Origin: Bradyrhizobium erythrophlei
Lineage (GTDB): Bacteria > Pseudomonadota > Alphaproteobacteria > Rhizobiales > Xanthobacteraceae
Assembly: GCF_900142985.1 (NCBI RefSeq)
Contig: NZ_LT670849.1
Span: 1,364,001-1,428,000 of the forward strand
Direction of reading: 5' to 3'
Length of the DNA stretch: 64,000 nt
The translations under genes were made by a program, and so were the position numbers. This document shows positions 1-8,754 of the stretch, piece by piece; position 1 is the first letter of the stretch; every line of letters starts with the position of its first letter. A model generated the notes under the pieces. The model made no database searches, was not told the DNA's origin, and saw only the letters and a list, made by a program, of their open reading frames with translations.

Positions 1-564
1 GTCATCACCGGCTTCGGCCGCCTCGGCTACGCTTTTGCGGCGGAGCGTTACGGCGTGCTGCCGGACATGATTACCTTTGCCAAGGGCGTCACCAACGGCG
101 CCGCCCCGATGGGCGGCGTGATCGTGCGCGACACCATCCACGACGCCTTCATGAGCGGTCCCGAGCACGTCATCGAACTGGCCCACGGCTACACCTATTC
201 GGCGCATCCGCTGGCCTGCGCGGCTGGCCTTGCCACGCTCGACATCTACCGCGACGAGAAGCTGTTCGAGCATGCCCGCGCGCTGGAGCCGAAGTGGAAC
301 GATGCCATCTTCTCGCTGAAGAACGAGCCGAACGTCGTGGACATCCGCACCGTCGGCCTGACGGCGGGCATCGACCTCGCCTCGCGTCCGGATCAGCCGG
401 GCAAGCGGGGCTTCGACGCCCTCAACAGCGCCTTCTTCGACAACGACCTGATGATGCGCATCGCGGGCGACACCCTGGCTTTGACCCCGCCTCTGATCGT
501 CAGCGAAGAACAGGTTGGCGAGATCGTCGACAAGGTCGCCAAGGTCATCCGCGCGGTCGCCTGA
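1..564 (+). CDS. Class III omega-amino acid aminotransferase, 3' part (beta-alanine--pyruvate transaminase-like)
   Basis: The reading frame is open from base 1, so the N-terminal part lies outside the window; 187 codons remain. The visible part begins VITGFGRLG, the conserved stretch before the PLP lysine of class III aminotransferases. The lysine itself is in TFAKGVTNG (K codon at 82-84), followed by a PMGG segment and a YTYSAHPLACAAG segment that are typical of the omega-amino acid:pyruvate subgroup. These enzymes move an amino group from an omega-amino acid such as beta-alanine to pyruvate in the cytoplasm. The subgroup is well supported, the exact substrate is not. A strong hairpin follows the stop codon. 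Confidence 0.85.
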   Translation, partial: VITGFGRLGYAFAAERYGVLPDMITFAKGVTNGAAPMGGVIVRDTIHDAFMSGPEHVIELAHGYTYSAHPLACAAGLATLDIYRDEKLFEHARALEPKWNDAIFSLKNEPNVVDIRTVGLTAGIDLASRPDQPGKRGFDALNSAFFDNDLMMRIAGDTLALTPPLIVSEEQVGEIVDKVAKVIRAVA

Positions 565-589
565 CGGCGCCTCCCCGTACAACCACGGG

Positions 590-616
590 CTGCGGCTTCT
601 TCACGAGAAGCCGCAG
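590..616 (+). terminator. Hairpin terminator after the aminotransferase
   Basis: A perfect 11-bp stem (arms 590-600 and 606-616, 5-nt loop TCACG) begins 25 nt after the aminotransferase stop. It has no clear T-run, so it is a moderate intrinsic-terminator candidate. Confidence 0.5.
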
Positions 617-774
617 TTCCAGCCGCTGATCTCAGTTCCGCGCCCGAATAAATATCCCTACCCTGTCGAATCAACATTAGTGGTAATGTTGAGTGGCTTG
701 GGGCCAGAACCGGACGGCGCGAACCGTCTCCCCCGGGTGAGAAATGCACGGGGGCTGAGGGGCTTTAGGCGCAC

Positions 775-2229
775 ATGATCCGCATTTCCACGATCTTCAT
801 TGCCATCTGCATGGTGCTGGTCGCCGCTTCCCTTGGCCTCGTCCTGTATTCGGTGGCCGGATTAAGCGGCCTGGAATCGGCCATCGTCGCCCTCACCGCC
901 CTGACGTTCCTGATCCTCTACAACGCCGTCTCGATGCGGTTGCGCGACCGCACCGACGTGGGTGGCCAGATCGCCGATCTGTCGCGCGGCACCGCCGACC
1001 TCGCCCGTCAGGTCGCCGAATTCGGCCGCAGGCTGACCGCAGTCGAGGGCAAGCTCAATTCACTCAATCATGCCGGCGCCGATCGCATTCAGGCGGTGGT
1101 CGGCGAGATCAACGAACTCGGCGGATTGGTGAAACAACTCGCGGTATCAGTGGCAAGCCACGACGACATGCTCGCTGCCAACGCGGCGGCCGCAGCAGCA
1201 GCGCCAACGCCGCCCCCGTCCGAGCCCGAGCCGCCGGCCCGCCACGAACCGTCCTTTGCGCCCGCGGCTCCGAAACTGGTCGCCGCCGCGCCACCGATCG
1301 TCGTCAGCGGTCCCGAACCCCCCGCCGCCCGCCGCGGCGAAATGCAGACGTTTGCGGCCGTAAAGACCGCTATCGAGGAAAACCGCCTCGACATCTACTT
1401 GCAGCCGATGGTGACCCTGCCTCAGCGCAAGGTTCGTTTCTACGAAGCCGTGACGCGGATCCGCGACGAGCACGATCGCGTGCTCGCAGCCGACGATTTC
1501 CTGCCTTTCGTGGAAGCGACCGGACTGATCGGACGCGTCGATCACGCCGTGTTGCTGCGCTGTGTGCAGGTGTTGCGCCGCCTGATGGTCCGCAACAAGG
1601 ACGTCGGCGTGTTCTGCAACATGGCCGCAGCGACGCTACGCGATCCAGCGACCTTCGCGCCGTGCCTTGATTTCCTGGAAGCCAACCGTGCGCTGGCCCC
1701 CTCATTCGTCATCGAGTTCAAGCAGGCGATGTTCCGCCATCTCGGCAGTGCCGAGAGCGAGCATCTCGCGGCACTCGCGCAGCGCGGCTACCGTTTCTCG
1801 ATCGACAACGTCACCGACCTGCGGATCGAGCCGCGCGAACTTGCCGACCGCGGTGTCCGCTTCATCAAGGTGCCGGCCGCCTTGCTGCTCGATCCCAAGG
1901 TGTCGTCGACGTCGGACATTCACCCATCCGACCTCTCCGACCTGCTCGGCCGTTTCGGCATCGACCTGATCGCCGAGCGGATCGAAGGTGAGCGCGCGGT
2001 GGTCGATCTGCTCGACTTCGATGTCAGGTTCGGACAGGGCTTCCTGTTTGCGCCGCCGCGGCCGCTGCGGCCCGACAATGCGCCGGCCGCCGATGGCCTG
2101 CCCGCGGGCAAGGCATCGGAAACCAATGGTGCGGTCAAGTCTGCGGCCGTCGAGACGACGATCATCGATCCGCCGACCCGTGTCACCGGCAATGCGGCGC
2201 TGGCGCGGCGCGCGGTCGGCCCGAACTAA
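775..2229 (+). CDS. Membrane-anchored degenerate EAL-domain protein, TipF-like
   Basis: 484 residues. Two hydrophobic helices lie at about 4-26 and 33-52, then a heptad-like coiled coil (about 62-125), an Ala/Pro-rich linker (about 135-185) and a C-terminal EAL domain (about 190-425). The order TM-TM-coiled coil-EAL matches TipF of Caulobacter, a c-di-GMP-binding protein of flagellar assembly. The signature EAL reads EAV (224-226), and the metal-binding DDFG loop reads FSIDNV (341-346), so phosphodiesterase activity is doubtful and a receptor role is more likely. CheY lies about 1.2 kb downstream on the other strand, but no flagellar gene is visible. The HAD gene follows after 12 nt, probably co-transcribed. 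EAL assignment is sure; the TipF link is inferred from architecture. Confidence 0.72.
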   Translation: MIRISTIFIAICMVLVAASLGLVLYSVAGLSGLESAIVALTALTFLILYNAVSMRLRDRTDVGGQIADLSRGTADLARQVAEFGRRLTAVEGKLNSLNHAGADRIQAVVGEINELGGLVKQLAVSVASHDDMLAANAAAAAAAPTPPPSEPEPPARHEPSFAPAAPKLVAAAPPIVVSGPEPPAARRGEMQTFAAVKTAIEENRLDIYLQPMVTLPQRKVRFYEAVTRIRDEHDRVLAADDFLPFVEATGLIGRVDHAVLLRCVQVLRRLMVRNKDVGVFCNMAAATLRDPATFAPCLDFLEANRALAPSFVIEFKQAMFRHLGSAESEHLAALAQRGYRFSIDNVTDLRIEPRELADRGVRFIKVPAALLLDPKVSSTSDIHPSDLSDLLGRFGIDLIAERIEGERAVVDLLDFDVRFGQGFLFAPPRPLRPDNAPAADGLPAGKASETNGAVKSAAVETTIIDPPTRVTGNAALARRAVGPN

Positions 2230-2241
2230 TCAACGCCTGAG

Positions 2242-3096
2242 ATGACGACACTGAAATTTGCGGAAGGGCTGCGCGACCTCGTCAGCGACGTCGATGTGCT
2301 GCTCAGCGACATCTGGGGCGTCGTCCATAACGGCCTCGTCGCATTCCCCGACGCCTGCGCGGCACTGCGGAAGTTCCGCGACCAGGGCGGCACCGTTATC
2401 CTGATTACCAACGCGCCGCGTCCGGCGGATTCAGTACAGCGACAGTTGCGCAAGCTCGAGGTCGCCGACGACACCTATGATGCCATCGTCAGTTCGGGCG
2501 ACCTGACGCGGAATTTTATCGCCGGCCATCCCGGCCAGAAGATCTTCTGGATCGGCCCCGAGCGCGACAGCGCGATCCATCGCGGCCTCGATGCTCCGTT
2601 GGTGCCGCTCGAACAGGCCGACTACATCGTCTGTACTGGATTGTTCGACGACGAAACCGAATCGGCGGAAAACTATCGCGCGATGCTGCTCAAGGCGCGC
2701 GAGCGCAAGCTCACGCTGATCTGCGCCAATCCCGACATCGTCGTCGAACGCGGCGACCGCCTGATCTACTGCGCGGGCGCCATCGCCGAACTCTATGCGG
2801 AACTCGGCGGCGAGGCGATTTTCTACGGCAAGCCGCACCAGCCGATCTACGAGCGCGCCATGACGCTGGCGACTGAGCGGCGGGGCCAGGCGGCTCCGCT
2901 CGGCCGGGTGCTCGCTATCGGAGACTCCGTGCGAACAGACCTCACCGGCGCGCATGGCTTTGGCATCGATTGCCTGTTCGTCGCGCGCGGCATTCACTCC
3001 GAGCAGTTCGAAGGTCTCGATCAGCTCGATCCTGCTTCGGTCAAGGAATTGTTCGGCCATCCGCCCCGCGCGCTAATGCGCGAGCTCAAGTGGTGA
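2242..3096 (+). CDS. HAD superfamily class IIA hydrolase (TIGR01459-like)
   Basis: 284 residues, close to the length of the alphaproteobacterial TIGR01459 family of unknown substrate. HAD motif I is LLSDIWGVVHNG (about 20-31): the nucleophile Asp is present but the second Asp of the usual DxD is Trp. Motif II is LITNAPRP, the motif III lysine is in FYGKPHQPIYERA, and motif IV is AIGDSVRTDLTGA. The cap lies between motifs II and III as in class IIA (NagD-like) enzymes. It follows the EAL gene by 12 nt. The family is certain; the physiological phosphate ester is unknown. Two CTAG-bounded hairpins follow before the convergent CheY gene. Confidence 0.8.
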   Translation: MTTLKFAEGLRDLVSDVDVLLSDIWGVVHNGLVAFPDACAALRKFRDQGGTVILITNAPRPADSVQRQLRKLEVADDTYDAIVSSGDLTRNFIAGHPGQKIFWIGPERDSAIHRGLDAPLVPLEQADYIVCTGLFDDETESAENYRAMLLKARERKLTLICANPDIVVERGDRLIYCAGAIAELYAELGGEAIFYGKPHQPIYERAMTLATERRGQAAPLGRVLAIGDSVRTDLTGAHGFGIDCLFVARGIHSEQFEGLDQLDPASVKELFGHPPRALMRELKW

Positions 3097-3138
3097 CACG
3101 TCCGCTCCCCGGACGCTGCGCAGCGCATCAGCGGTGCG

Positions 3139-3214
3139 CTAGTGTCCCGGTTCTGACATTCGCATCTTGTCGCGGAGAATTCGTTTGCGAATGTCAGAAC
3201 CAAAGGGACACTAG
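3139..3214. repeat. CTAG-bounded palindromic repeat, copy A
   Basis: A 76-bp element begins CTAGTGTCCC and ends with the reverse complement of that string. The arms run through GGTTCTGACATTCGCA and pair except for a 3-nt insertion in the right arm. It lies in the 316-bp convergent gap between the HAD gene and CheY, paired with copy B across a 13-bp A+T-rich spacer. Confidence 0.85.
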
Positions 3215-3227
3215 TAATAATTAGATT

Positions 3228-3307
3228 CTAGTGCGGTTTTGGATTTGACATTCGCTATTCGAGGACTCGCGGCAGCACAGAAGCGAATGTCAAATCCACC
3301 GCACAAG
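3228..3307. repeat. CTAG-bounded palindromic repeat, copy B
   Basis: An 80-bp element. The left arm begins CTAGTGCGG and contains GGATTTGACATTCGCT; the right arm is its complement, ending CCGCACAAG (the terminal CTAG is degenerate). The left arm has a 4-nt TTTT insertion. It forms a tandem pair with copy A. Confidence 0.85.
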
Positions 3308-3352
3308 TGATCCGCGGTCCATGAAATCTAGCGATTGAAGTGAACAAGATGG

Positions 3353-3399
3353 GTCCCGGCTCAGCGCCGCGTCATTGCATGATGCGTCGCGTCCGGGAC
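3353..3399. repeat. Short palindromic repeat (GTCCCGG / CCGGGAC)
   Basis: Outer arms at 3353-3359 and 3393-3399 enclose an inner imperfect palindrome around TTGCATGA. The outer string resembles a palindromic repeat that is common between genes in Bradyrhizobium (recalled, not searched). Together with copies A and B it fills most of the gap between the HAD gene and CheY. Confidence 0.55.
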
Positions 3400-3412
3400 A
3401 CAAACGGCCGGT

Positions 3413-3808
3413 TCAGGCGTTCGCGAGATCCGGGAACACCGCCTCGATCTTGGTCTTCAAGGTGGCGGCGTTGAACGGCTTGACGATGTAATTGTTCACG
3501 CCGGCCTTCTTGGCCGCAATCACGTTCTCGGTCTTGGACTCGGCCGTGATCATGATGAAGGGCGTGGTGGCGAGATTGGGGTCGGCACGAACTTCCCGCA
3601 GCAGGTCGTAGCCGGTCATCGGCTCCATGTTCCAGTCGGAGATAACCAGGCCATATTTCTTGGCGCGCATCTTGTTGAGCGCGGCCGATCCGTCGGCGGC
3701 GTCATCGATATTCTCGAAACCGAGCTGCTTGAGGAGATTTCTGATGATGCGAATCATGGTGTTGTAGTCGTCCACCACCAGAACCGACATCGATAAATCC
3801 ACCGCCAT
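3413..3808 (-). CDS. cheY: Single-domain CheY-type response regulator
   Basis: 131 residues, a receiver domain only. The acidic pocket is D13-D14, the phospho-acceptor is D58 (LVISDWN), the switch Thr is T88 (MITAE) and the conserved Lys is K110 (VKPF), all one residue off the E. coli CheY numbering. An upstream extension in frame exists, but the ATG at 3808 is preceded by AGGGGA at good distance and starts a normal-length CheY, so it was chosen. No kinase, receptor or flagellar gene is adjacent; ribF is divergent. The CheZ phosphatase at 41191 is the only other chemotaxis gene in the window and is a natural partner. The family is certain; a role in motility is inferred. Confidence 0.85.
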   Translation of the reverse strand: MAVDLSMSVLVVDDYNTMIRIIRNLLKQLGFENIDDAADGSAALNKMRAKKYGLVISDWNMEPMTGYDLLREVRADPNLATTPFIMITAESKTENVIAAKKAGVNNYIVKPFNAATLKTKIEAVFPDLANA

Positions 3809-4019
3809 CTTCAAATCCCCTGAGCAACACACGAACGCTGCCGGGCCAAAATGGGCCCCGCAATCCAGCCCAAGGACTATCATCAGCCGTTAAACAGCCC
3901 GTTAACCGACGCCCGCTTGCCGGCCCTTAAACATCCCGAAAAGCCCCTCAGAGGCGGCTTGACTTCGTGCTCCGCCCCAAGCCACGGTCCGCCGCGAAAA
4001 CTCAGCTAAGACTTTGTAA

Positions 4020-4997
4020 ATGGCCTCCGATTTTACCGTGATCCGCGATAGCAGCCCGCCCGCTTCCATTCCGAAGGGAATGGTCGTGGCGATGGGCAAT
4101 TTCGATGGCGTCCACCTCGGCCATCGCGCCGTCATTGATGCGGCCCTTCGCATGGGGCTTGCCCATCGCAAGCCGGCTTTCGCGGTCACCTTCGAACCCC
4201 ACCCGCGGAGCTATTTCAGCCCGAACAGCCCCCAGTTCCGCCTCACTGGCGAGGCCGCAAAACTCCGCCTGCTGGCCGCGACCGGTCTTGCCGGCGCCGT
4301 GGTGATGACCTTCGACAAACACCGCGCCGAGACGACGGCGCAAGATTTCATTCACCATGATCTGATCGAACGGCTCGGCATCAGCGGCATCGCGGTCGGC
4401 TACGATTTTCATTTCGGCAAGGGCCGGGTCGGCTCGCCGAGCCTGCTGGTCGCGGAGGCGCCGCGGCTCGGCATCGAGGTCGACGTCCAGGCGCATGTCG
4501 ACATCGCCGAGCGGCCGGTCTCTTCCAGCGTCATCCGCATGGCGCTGGCTGAAGGGCAGATCGACGAGGCGACCGCGATGCTGGGTGGCCCCTGGTTCGT
4601 CAACGGCGAAGTCATCCACGGCGAGAAACGCGGCCGCGACCTCGGCTTTCCCACCGCCAATATCCGGCTCGACAAGAATTGCAGCCTCAAGCACGGCATC
4701 TATGCGGTGCGGGTCGGCCTTGGCGAGGCGCGTATCGACGGGGTTGCCAGCTTCGGCCGCCGCCCGACCTTCGACAATGGCGCGCCGCTGCTGGAAGTTT
4801 TTCTGTTCGATTTCAAGGGCGACCTCTATGGCCGGCACCTCGACGTCGCCTTCATCGCCTTCCTTCGCGACGAATTGAGGTTCGACCATATCGACGCGCT
4901 GGTCCGCCAGATGAACGAAGACAGCCGGCTTGCCCGGGAAAAGCTGGCGGCTTCGCCCGATGCCTTCCCCCGATTGGGGTCGCCGGCCGGCATTTGA
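4020..4997 (+). CDS. ribF: Bifunctional riboflavin kinase / FAD synthetase
   Basis: 325 residues, normal for RibF. The N-terminal FAD synthetase (nucleotidyltransferase) domain has AMGNFDGVHLGH (about 24-35) and VTFEPHP, with SSSVIR near residue 168. The C-terminal riboflavin kinase domain begins near residue 185 with HGEKRGRDLGFPTAN and continues to the LEVFLFDF segment. It phosphorylates riboflavin to FMN and adenylates FMN to FAD in the cytoplasm. ileS and lspA follow on the same strand, the common ribF-ileS-lspA order of proteobacteria. The start is the first ATG before the conserved domain; no strong Shine-Dalgarno sequence is seen. Confidence 0.95.
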   Translation: MASDFTVIRDSSPPASIPKGMVVAMGNFDGVHLGHRAVIDAALRMGLAHRKPAFAVTFEPHPRSYFSPNSPQFRLTGEAAKLRLLAATGLAGAVVMTFDKHRAETTAQDFIHHDLIERLGISGIAVGYDFHFGKGRVGSPSLLVAEAPRLGIEVDVQAHVDIAERPVSSSVIRMALAEGQIDEATAMLGGPWFVNGEVIHGEKRGRDLGFPTANIRLDKNCSLKHGIYAVRVGLGEARIDGVASFGRRPTFDNGAPLLEVFLFDFKGDLYGRHLDVAFIAFLRDELRFDHIDALVRQMNEDSRLAREKLAASPDAFPRLGSPAGI

Positions 4998-5163
4998 GAG
5001 GCTTTGCGATTGCGCCTCCCCCTGCTATGGAAGGCCATGTTTGCGCGGCGCACCATCGGCATTAGCGGCCCGGCTTCCGCCTGAGCTTTGAAGCTCGGCA
5101 GAGGACCGGGATTTGTCGTCCTTCCGCCATCCGCCCCCTCTTCGACCGCGTACCCGAGCTCCC

Positions 5164-8163
5164 ATGTCCGAAAAGCCGCAAAAGTCAGACGCATCAGACT
5201 ATTCAAAAACCTTGTTCCTGCCGGAAACGGAATTTCCGATGCGCGCCGGGCTGCCGCAGCGCGAGCCGGAAATCCTGAAAAGCTGGAACAGGATCGGCCT
5301 CTACGAGCGCTTGCGCGAGACGTCTCAAGGGCGGGCTAAATTCGTCCTTCATGACGGCCCGCCCTACGCCAACGGCAATATCCATATCGGGCACGCGCTC
5401 AACAAGATCCTGAAAGACGTCGTAACCAAGAGCCAGCAGATGCTGGGCTTCGATTCCAACTACGTGCCGGGCTGGGACTGTCACGGCCTGCCCATCGAGT
5501 GGAAGATCGAAGAAGAAAACTACCGCTCCAAGGGCAAGGCCAAGCCGGACTTCCGCGACTCCGCGGCGATGGTGGCGTTCCGCAAGGAATGCCGGGCCTA
5601 TGCCACGCACTGGCTCGACGTGCAGCGCGAGGAATTCAAGCGGCTCGGCATCATCGGTGACTGGGACCACCCCTACGCCACCATGAGCTATCCGGCCGAA
5701 GCGCAGATCGCGCGCGAGCTGATGAAGTTCGCCGCCAACGGCACGCTCTATCGCGGCTCCAAGCCGGTGATGTGGAGCGTGGTGGAGAAGACCGCGCTCG
5801 CCGAAGCCGAGGTCGAATACGAGGACTACACCTCCGATACCGTGTGGGTGAAATTCCCGGTCACTTCACCGGCCCATGGGGCGCTTGCTGGCGCCAGCAT
5901 CGTGATCTGGACCACGACACCCTGGACGCTCCCGGGCAACCGCGCGATCAGCTTCTCGCCCAAGATCGCCTATGGCCTCTACAAGGTCACGGATGCACCG
6001 GCCGACAACTGGGCCAGGAACGGCGACCTTCTGATTTTGGCGGATGCGCTCGCCGAAAGCGTGTTCAAGCAGGCGCGCGTCACGGCTTACGAGAAAGTGC
6101 GGGACATTCCCGGCGATACGCTCGATGCGGTGGAATGCGCGCATCCGCTGAAGGGCCTCGACGGCGGATATCAATTTATCGTTCCGCTGCTGTCGGGCGA
6201 TCACGTCACCGACGACACCGGCACCGGCTTCGTCCACACCGCGCCGGGCCATGGCCGCGAGGACTTCGACGTCTGGACGGCGAGCGCGCGCGAACTGGAA
6301 GCGCGCGGCATCAACACCACCATTCCCTATACCGTCGACGAGAACGGTGCGCTGACGGCGCAGGCTCCCGGCTTCACCGGCAAGCGCGTGATCAACGACA
6401 AGGGCGAAAAGGGCGACGCCAACGAAGCCGTCATCAAGGCGCTGGTCGAGAAGGGCATGCTGCTGGCGCGCGGACGGCTGAAGCACCAGTACCCACATTC
6501 CTGGCGCTCGAAGAAGCCGGTGATCTTCCGCAACACGCCGCAATGGTTCATCGCGATGGACAAGGACATCGTCCAGAACGGCAAGGCAAAACCCGGCGAC
6601 ACCTTGCGCGCCCGCGCATTGCAGGCGATTTCCGTCACCCAGTGGGTGCCGCCGGCGGGGCAGAACCGCATCAACGGCATGATCGTCAACCGCCCGGACT
6701 GGGTGATCTCGCGCCAGCGCGCCTGGGGCGTGCCGATCGCCGTGTTTATTCGCGAAAAGAGCGACGGCTCAGCAGAAATCCTGCAAGACGAGTTCGTCAA
6801 TCAGCGGATCTGCGAGGCCTTCATAGAAGAAGGCGCGGATGCCTGGTATCGCGACGGCGCACGCGAACGATTCCTTGGGTCTCGCGCCAGCGAAGACTGG
6901 AAGAAGATCGACGACATTCTTGACGTCTGGTTCGATTCCGGCTCGACGCACGCCTTTGTCCTGGAAGATCGCCAGAACTTTCCCACTCTCGGCCACATCG
7001 TCCGCAAGATCGACGGCGGTCAGGATACCGTGATGTATCTCGAAGGAAGTGACCAGCACCGCGGCTGGTTTCATTCCTCGCTGCTGGAAAGCTCCGGCAC
7101 CCGCGGCCGCGCGCCGTTCGACGTGGTGCTGACGCACGGCTTCACGCTCGACGAGAACGGCCGCAAGATGTCGAAGTCGCTCGGCAACACCGTCGAGCCG
7201 CAAAAGGTGATCGCGCAATCCGGCGCCGACATCCTGCGGCTGTGGGTTTGCGCCACCGACTATGCCGACGACCAGCGCATCGGCCCCGAAATCCTCAAAA
7301 ACACCATCGAGACATATCGCAAGCTGCGCAACACCATCCGCTGGATGCTTGGCACGCTGCATCACTTCAAGCCGTCGGACGCGGTTGCGTATGACGATAT
7401 GCCCGAGCTCGAGCGGCTGATGCTGCATCGGCTAAGCGAGATCGATACCGTCGTGCGCGAGGCTTACGCGGCCTTCGACTACAAGACGGTGGTGGCGTCG
7501 CTGACCCATTTCATGAACACGGATCTGTCGGCGTTCTATTTCGATATCCGCAAAGACGTTCTCTATTGCGACCCGCCGTCGTCGACGACCCGGAAAGCGG
7601 CGCTGACCACGGTCGACATCATTTGCGATGCGATCCTGAAATGGCTGGCGCCGGTCACAAGCTTCACCGCCGACGAGGCCTGGTTCATGTACCGGCCGGA
7701 CGGATCGCCTTCGGTGCATTTGCTCACCTTCCCGAATGATCTGGCCGGCTTCCGCGACGACGCGCTGGCGGCGAAATGGGAGACCATCCGCGACGTGCGC
7801 CGCGTCGTGACCGGCGCACTGGAGCTGGAACGCGCCGCCAAACGCATCGGCTCCTCGCTTGAGGCCTCGCCACTGGTCTATGTGGCCGACAAGGCTGTTT
7901 TCGCCACCCTGTTCGATATTGACCTCGCGGAAGTCTGCATCACCTCGAACGCGATGGTCACCAACGAGGAAGCGCCGGCAGGCGCCTTCCGGCTGAACGA
8001 CGTGCCCAATGTGGCCGCCGTCGTTGAAAAGGCTGTGGGGCGCAAGTGTGCGCGGTCGTGGAAGATCCTGCCGACCGTCGGCGACGACGCCGAATACCCC
8101 GACGTGTCGCCGCGCGACGCCATTGCGTTACGCGAATGGAAGGCGTTGGGAGTGACGCCTTGA
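5164..8163 (+). CDS. ileS: Isoleucyl-tRNA synthetase
   Basis: 999 residues. Class I signatures are HIGH at 74-77 (NIHIGHAL) and KMSKS at 668-672 (KMSKSLGN). The CP1 editing domain lies between them, with [10 protein letters not shown] and the [12 protein letters not shown] editing motif. The enzyme charges tRNA-Ile with isoleucine and edits valine. The C-terminal zinc finger is degraded: only one Cys remains (GRKCARSW), where E. coli has CxxC pairs. An earlier TTG in frame (5113) exists; the ATG at 5164 gives the usual N-terminus. The stop overlaps the lspA start (TTGA). Confidence 0.96.
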   Translation: MSEKPQKSDASDYSKTLFLPETEFPMRAGLPQREPEILKSWNRIGLYERLRETSQGRAKFVLHDGPPYANGNIHIGHALNKILKDVVTKSQQMLGFDSNYVPGWDCHGLPIEWKIEEENYRSKGKAKPDFRDSAAMVAFRKECRAYATHWLDVQREEFKRLGIIGDWDHPYATMSYPAEAQIARELMKFAANGTLYRGSKPVMWSVVEKTALAEAEVEYEDYTSDTVWVKFPVTSPAHGALAGASIVIWTTTPWTLPGNRAISFSPKIAYGLYKVTDAPADNWARNGDLLILADALAESVFKQARVTAYEKVRDIPGDTLDAVECAHPLKGLDGGYQFIVPLLSGDHVTDDTGTGFVHTAPGHGREDFDVWTASARELEARGINTTIPYTVDENGALTAQAPGFTGKRVINDKGEKGDANEAVIKALVEKGMLLARGRLKHQYPHSWRSKKPVIFRNTPQWFIAMDKDIVQNGKAKPGDTLRARALQAISVTQWVPPAGQNRINGMIVNRPDWVISRQRAWGVPIAVFIREKSDGSAEILQDEFVNQRICEAFIEEGADAWYRDGARERFLGSRASEDWKKIDDILDVWFDSGSTHAFVLEDRQNFPTLGHIVRKIDGGQDTVMYLEGSDQHRGWFHSSLLESSGTRGRAPFDVVLTHGFTLDENGRKMSKSLGNTVEPQKVIAQSGADILRLWVCATDYADDQRIGPEILKNTIETYRKLRNTIRWMLGTLHHFKPSDAVAYDDMPELERLMLHRLSEIDTVVREAYAAFDYKTVVASLTHFMNTDLSAFYFDIRKDVLYCDPPSSTTRKAALTTVDIICDAILKWLAPVTSFTADEAWFMYRPDGSPSVHLLTFPNDLAGFRDDALAAKWETIRDVRRVVTGALELERAAKRIGSSLEASPLVYVADKAVFATLFDIDLAEVCITSNAMVTNEEAPAGAFRLNDVPNVAAVVEKAVGRKCARSWKILPTVGDDAEYPDVSPRDAIALREWKALGVTP

Positions 8164-8657
8164 GCCAGCATCTGCGCCTCGGCGTAATCGCAGCCGCGAT
8201 TACGCTTGTGCTCGATCAGGCTTCCAAGTTCTGGCTGGTCAGGGTGTTCGACATCGCGCAGCGCGGCACTGTCAGGCTCACACCGTTCTTTGATCTGGTG
8301 CTCGCCTGGAATCAGGGCATCAGCTTCGGCTGGTTTCAAAACGATGGCCCGACGTCCCAAATCGTCCTGATGGCGATCAAGGTGGTGGCGGTCGTGGTCC
8401 TGGGCGTCTGGATGGCCCGATCGCATACCGCCTTGGCGACGTTGGCGCTCGGCCTCATCATCGGCGGAGCGATTGGCAACGGCATCGACCGCCTGGCCTA
8501 TGGCGCGGTGGTCGATTTCGCCCTCTTTCACGTCCGAATCGGCGAAAATACCTTTAACTGGTACGTGTTTAACTTGGCGGACGTGGCGATTGTTGCCGGG
8601 GTGGCAGCACTATTGTATGACTCGTTCTGGGGAGTACCCGCCGCAAAAGCGCCCTGA
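8160..8657 (+). CDS. lspA: Lipoprotein signal peptidase II
   Basis: 165 residues with four membrane helices. Conserved LspA motifs are [37 protein letters not shown] and FNLADVAI; the last two carry the catalytic aspartates. It cleaves signal peptides of prolipoproteins in the inner membrane. The TTG at 8160 overlaps the ileS stop and is preceded by GGGAG at 8 nt, so it is preferred over an in-frame ATG at 8136 that lacks a ribosome site. A 6-bp hairpin follows the stop. The next genes (a secreted Pro-rich protein and two M16 peptidases) follow lspA in many alphaproteobacteria. Confidence 0.93.
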   Translation: MSQHLRLGVIAAAITLVLDQASKFWLVRVFDIAQRGTVRLTPFFDLVLAWNQGISFGWFQNDGPTSQIVLMAIKVVAVVVLGVWMARSHTALATLALGLIIGGAIGNGIDRLAYGAVVDFALFHVRIGENTFNWYVFNLADVAIVAGVAALLYDSFWGVPAAKAP

Positions 8658-8754
8658 TCCGGCTAATAGTAGCCGTGGAGCGTGAGGCTTTTGCAGGCCC
8701 CGACCCTGGCCCAAGGGCTTGGATGATAACGCGATTTTTTGACGGGAAAGCGCG

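Noticed and set aside
3890..3905. TTAA...TTAA pair between cheY and ribF, like a CtrA site
   Set aside because: The half-sites are 8 nt apart, whereas CtrA sites need 7. No other evidence.
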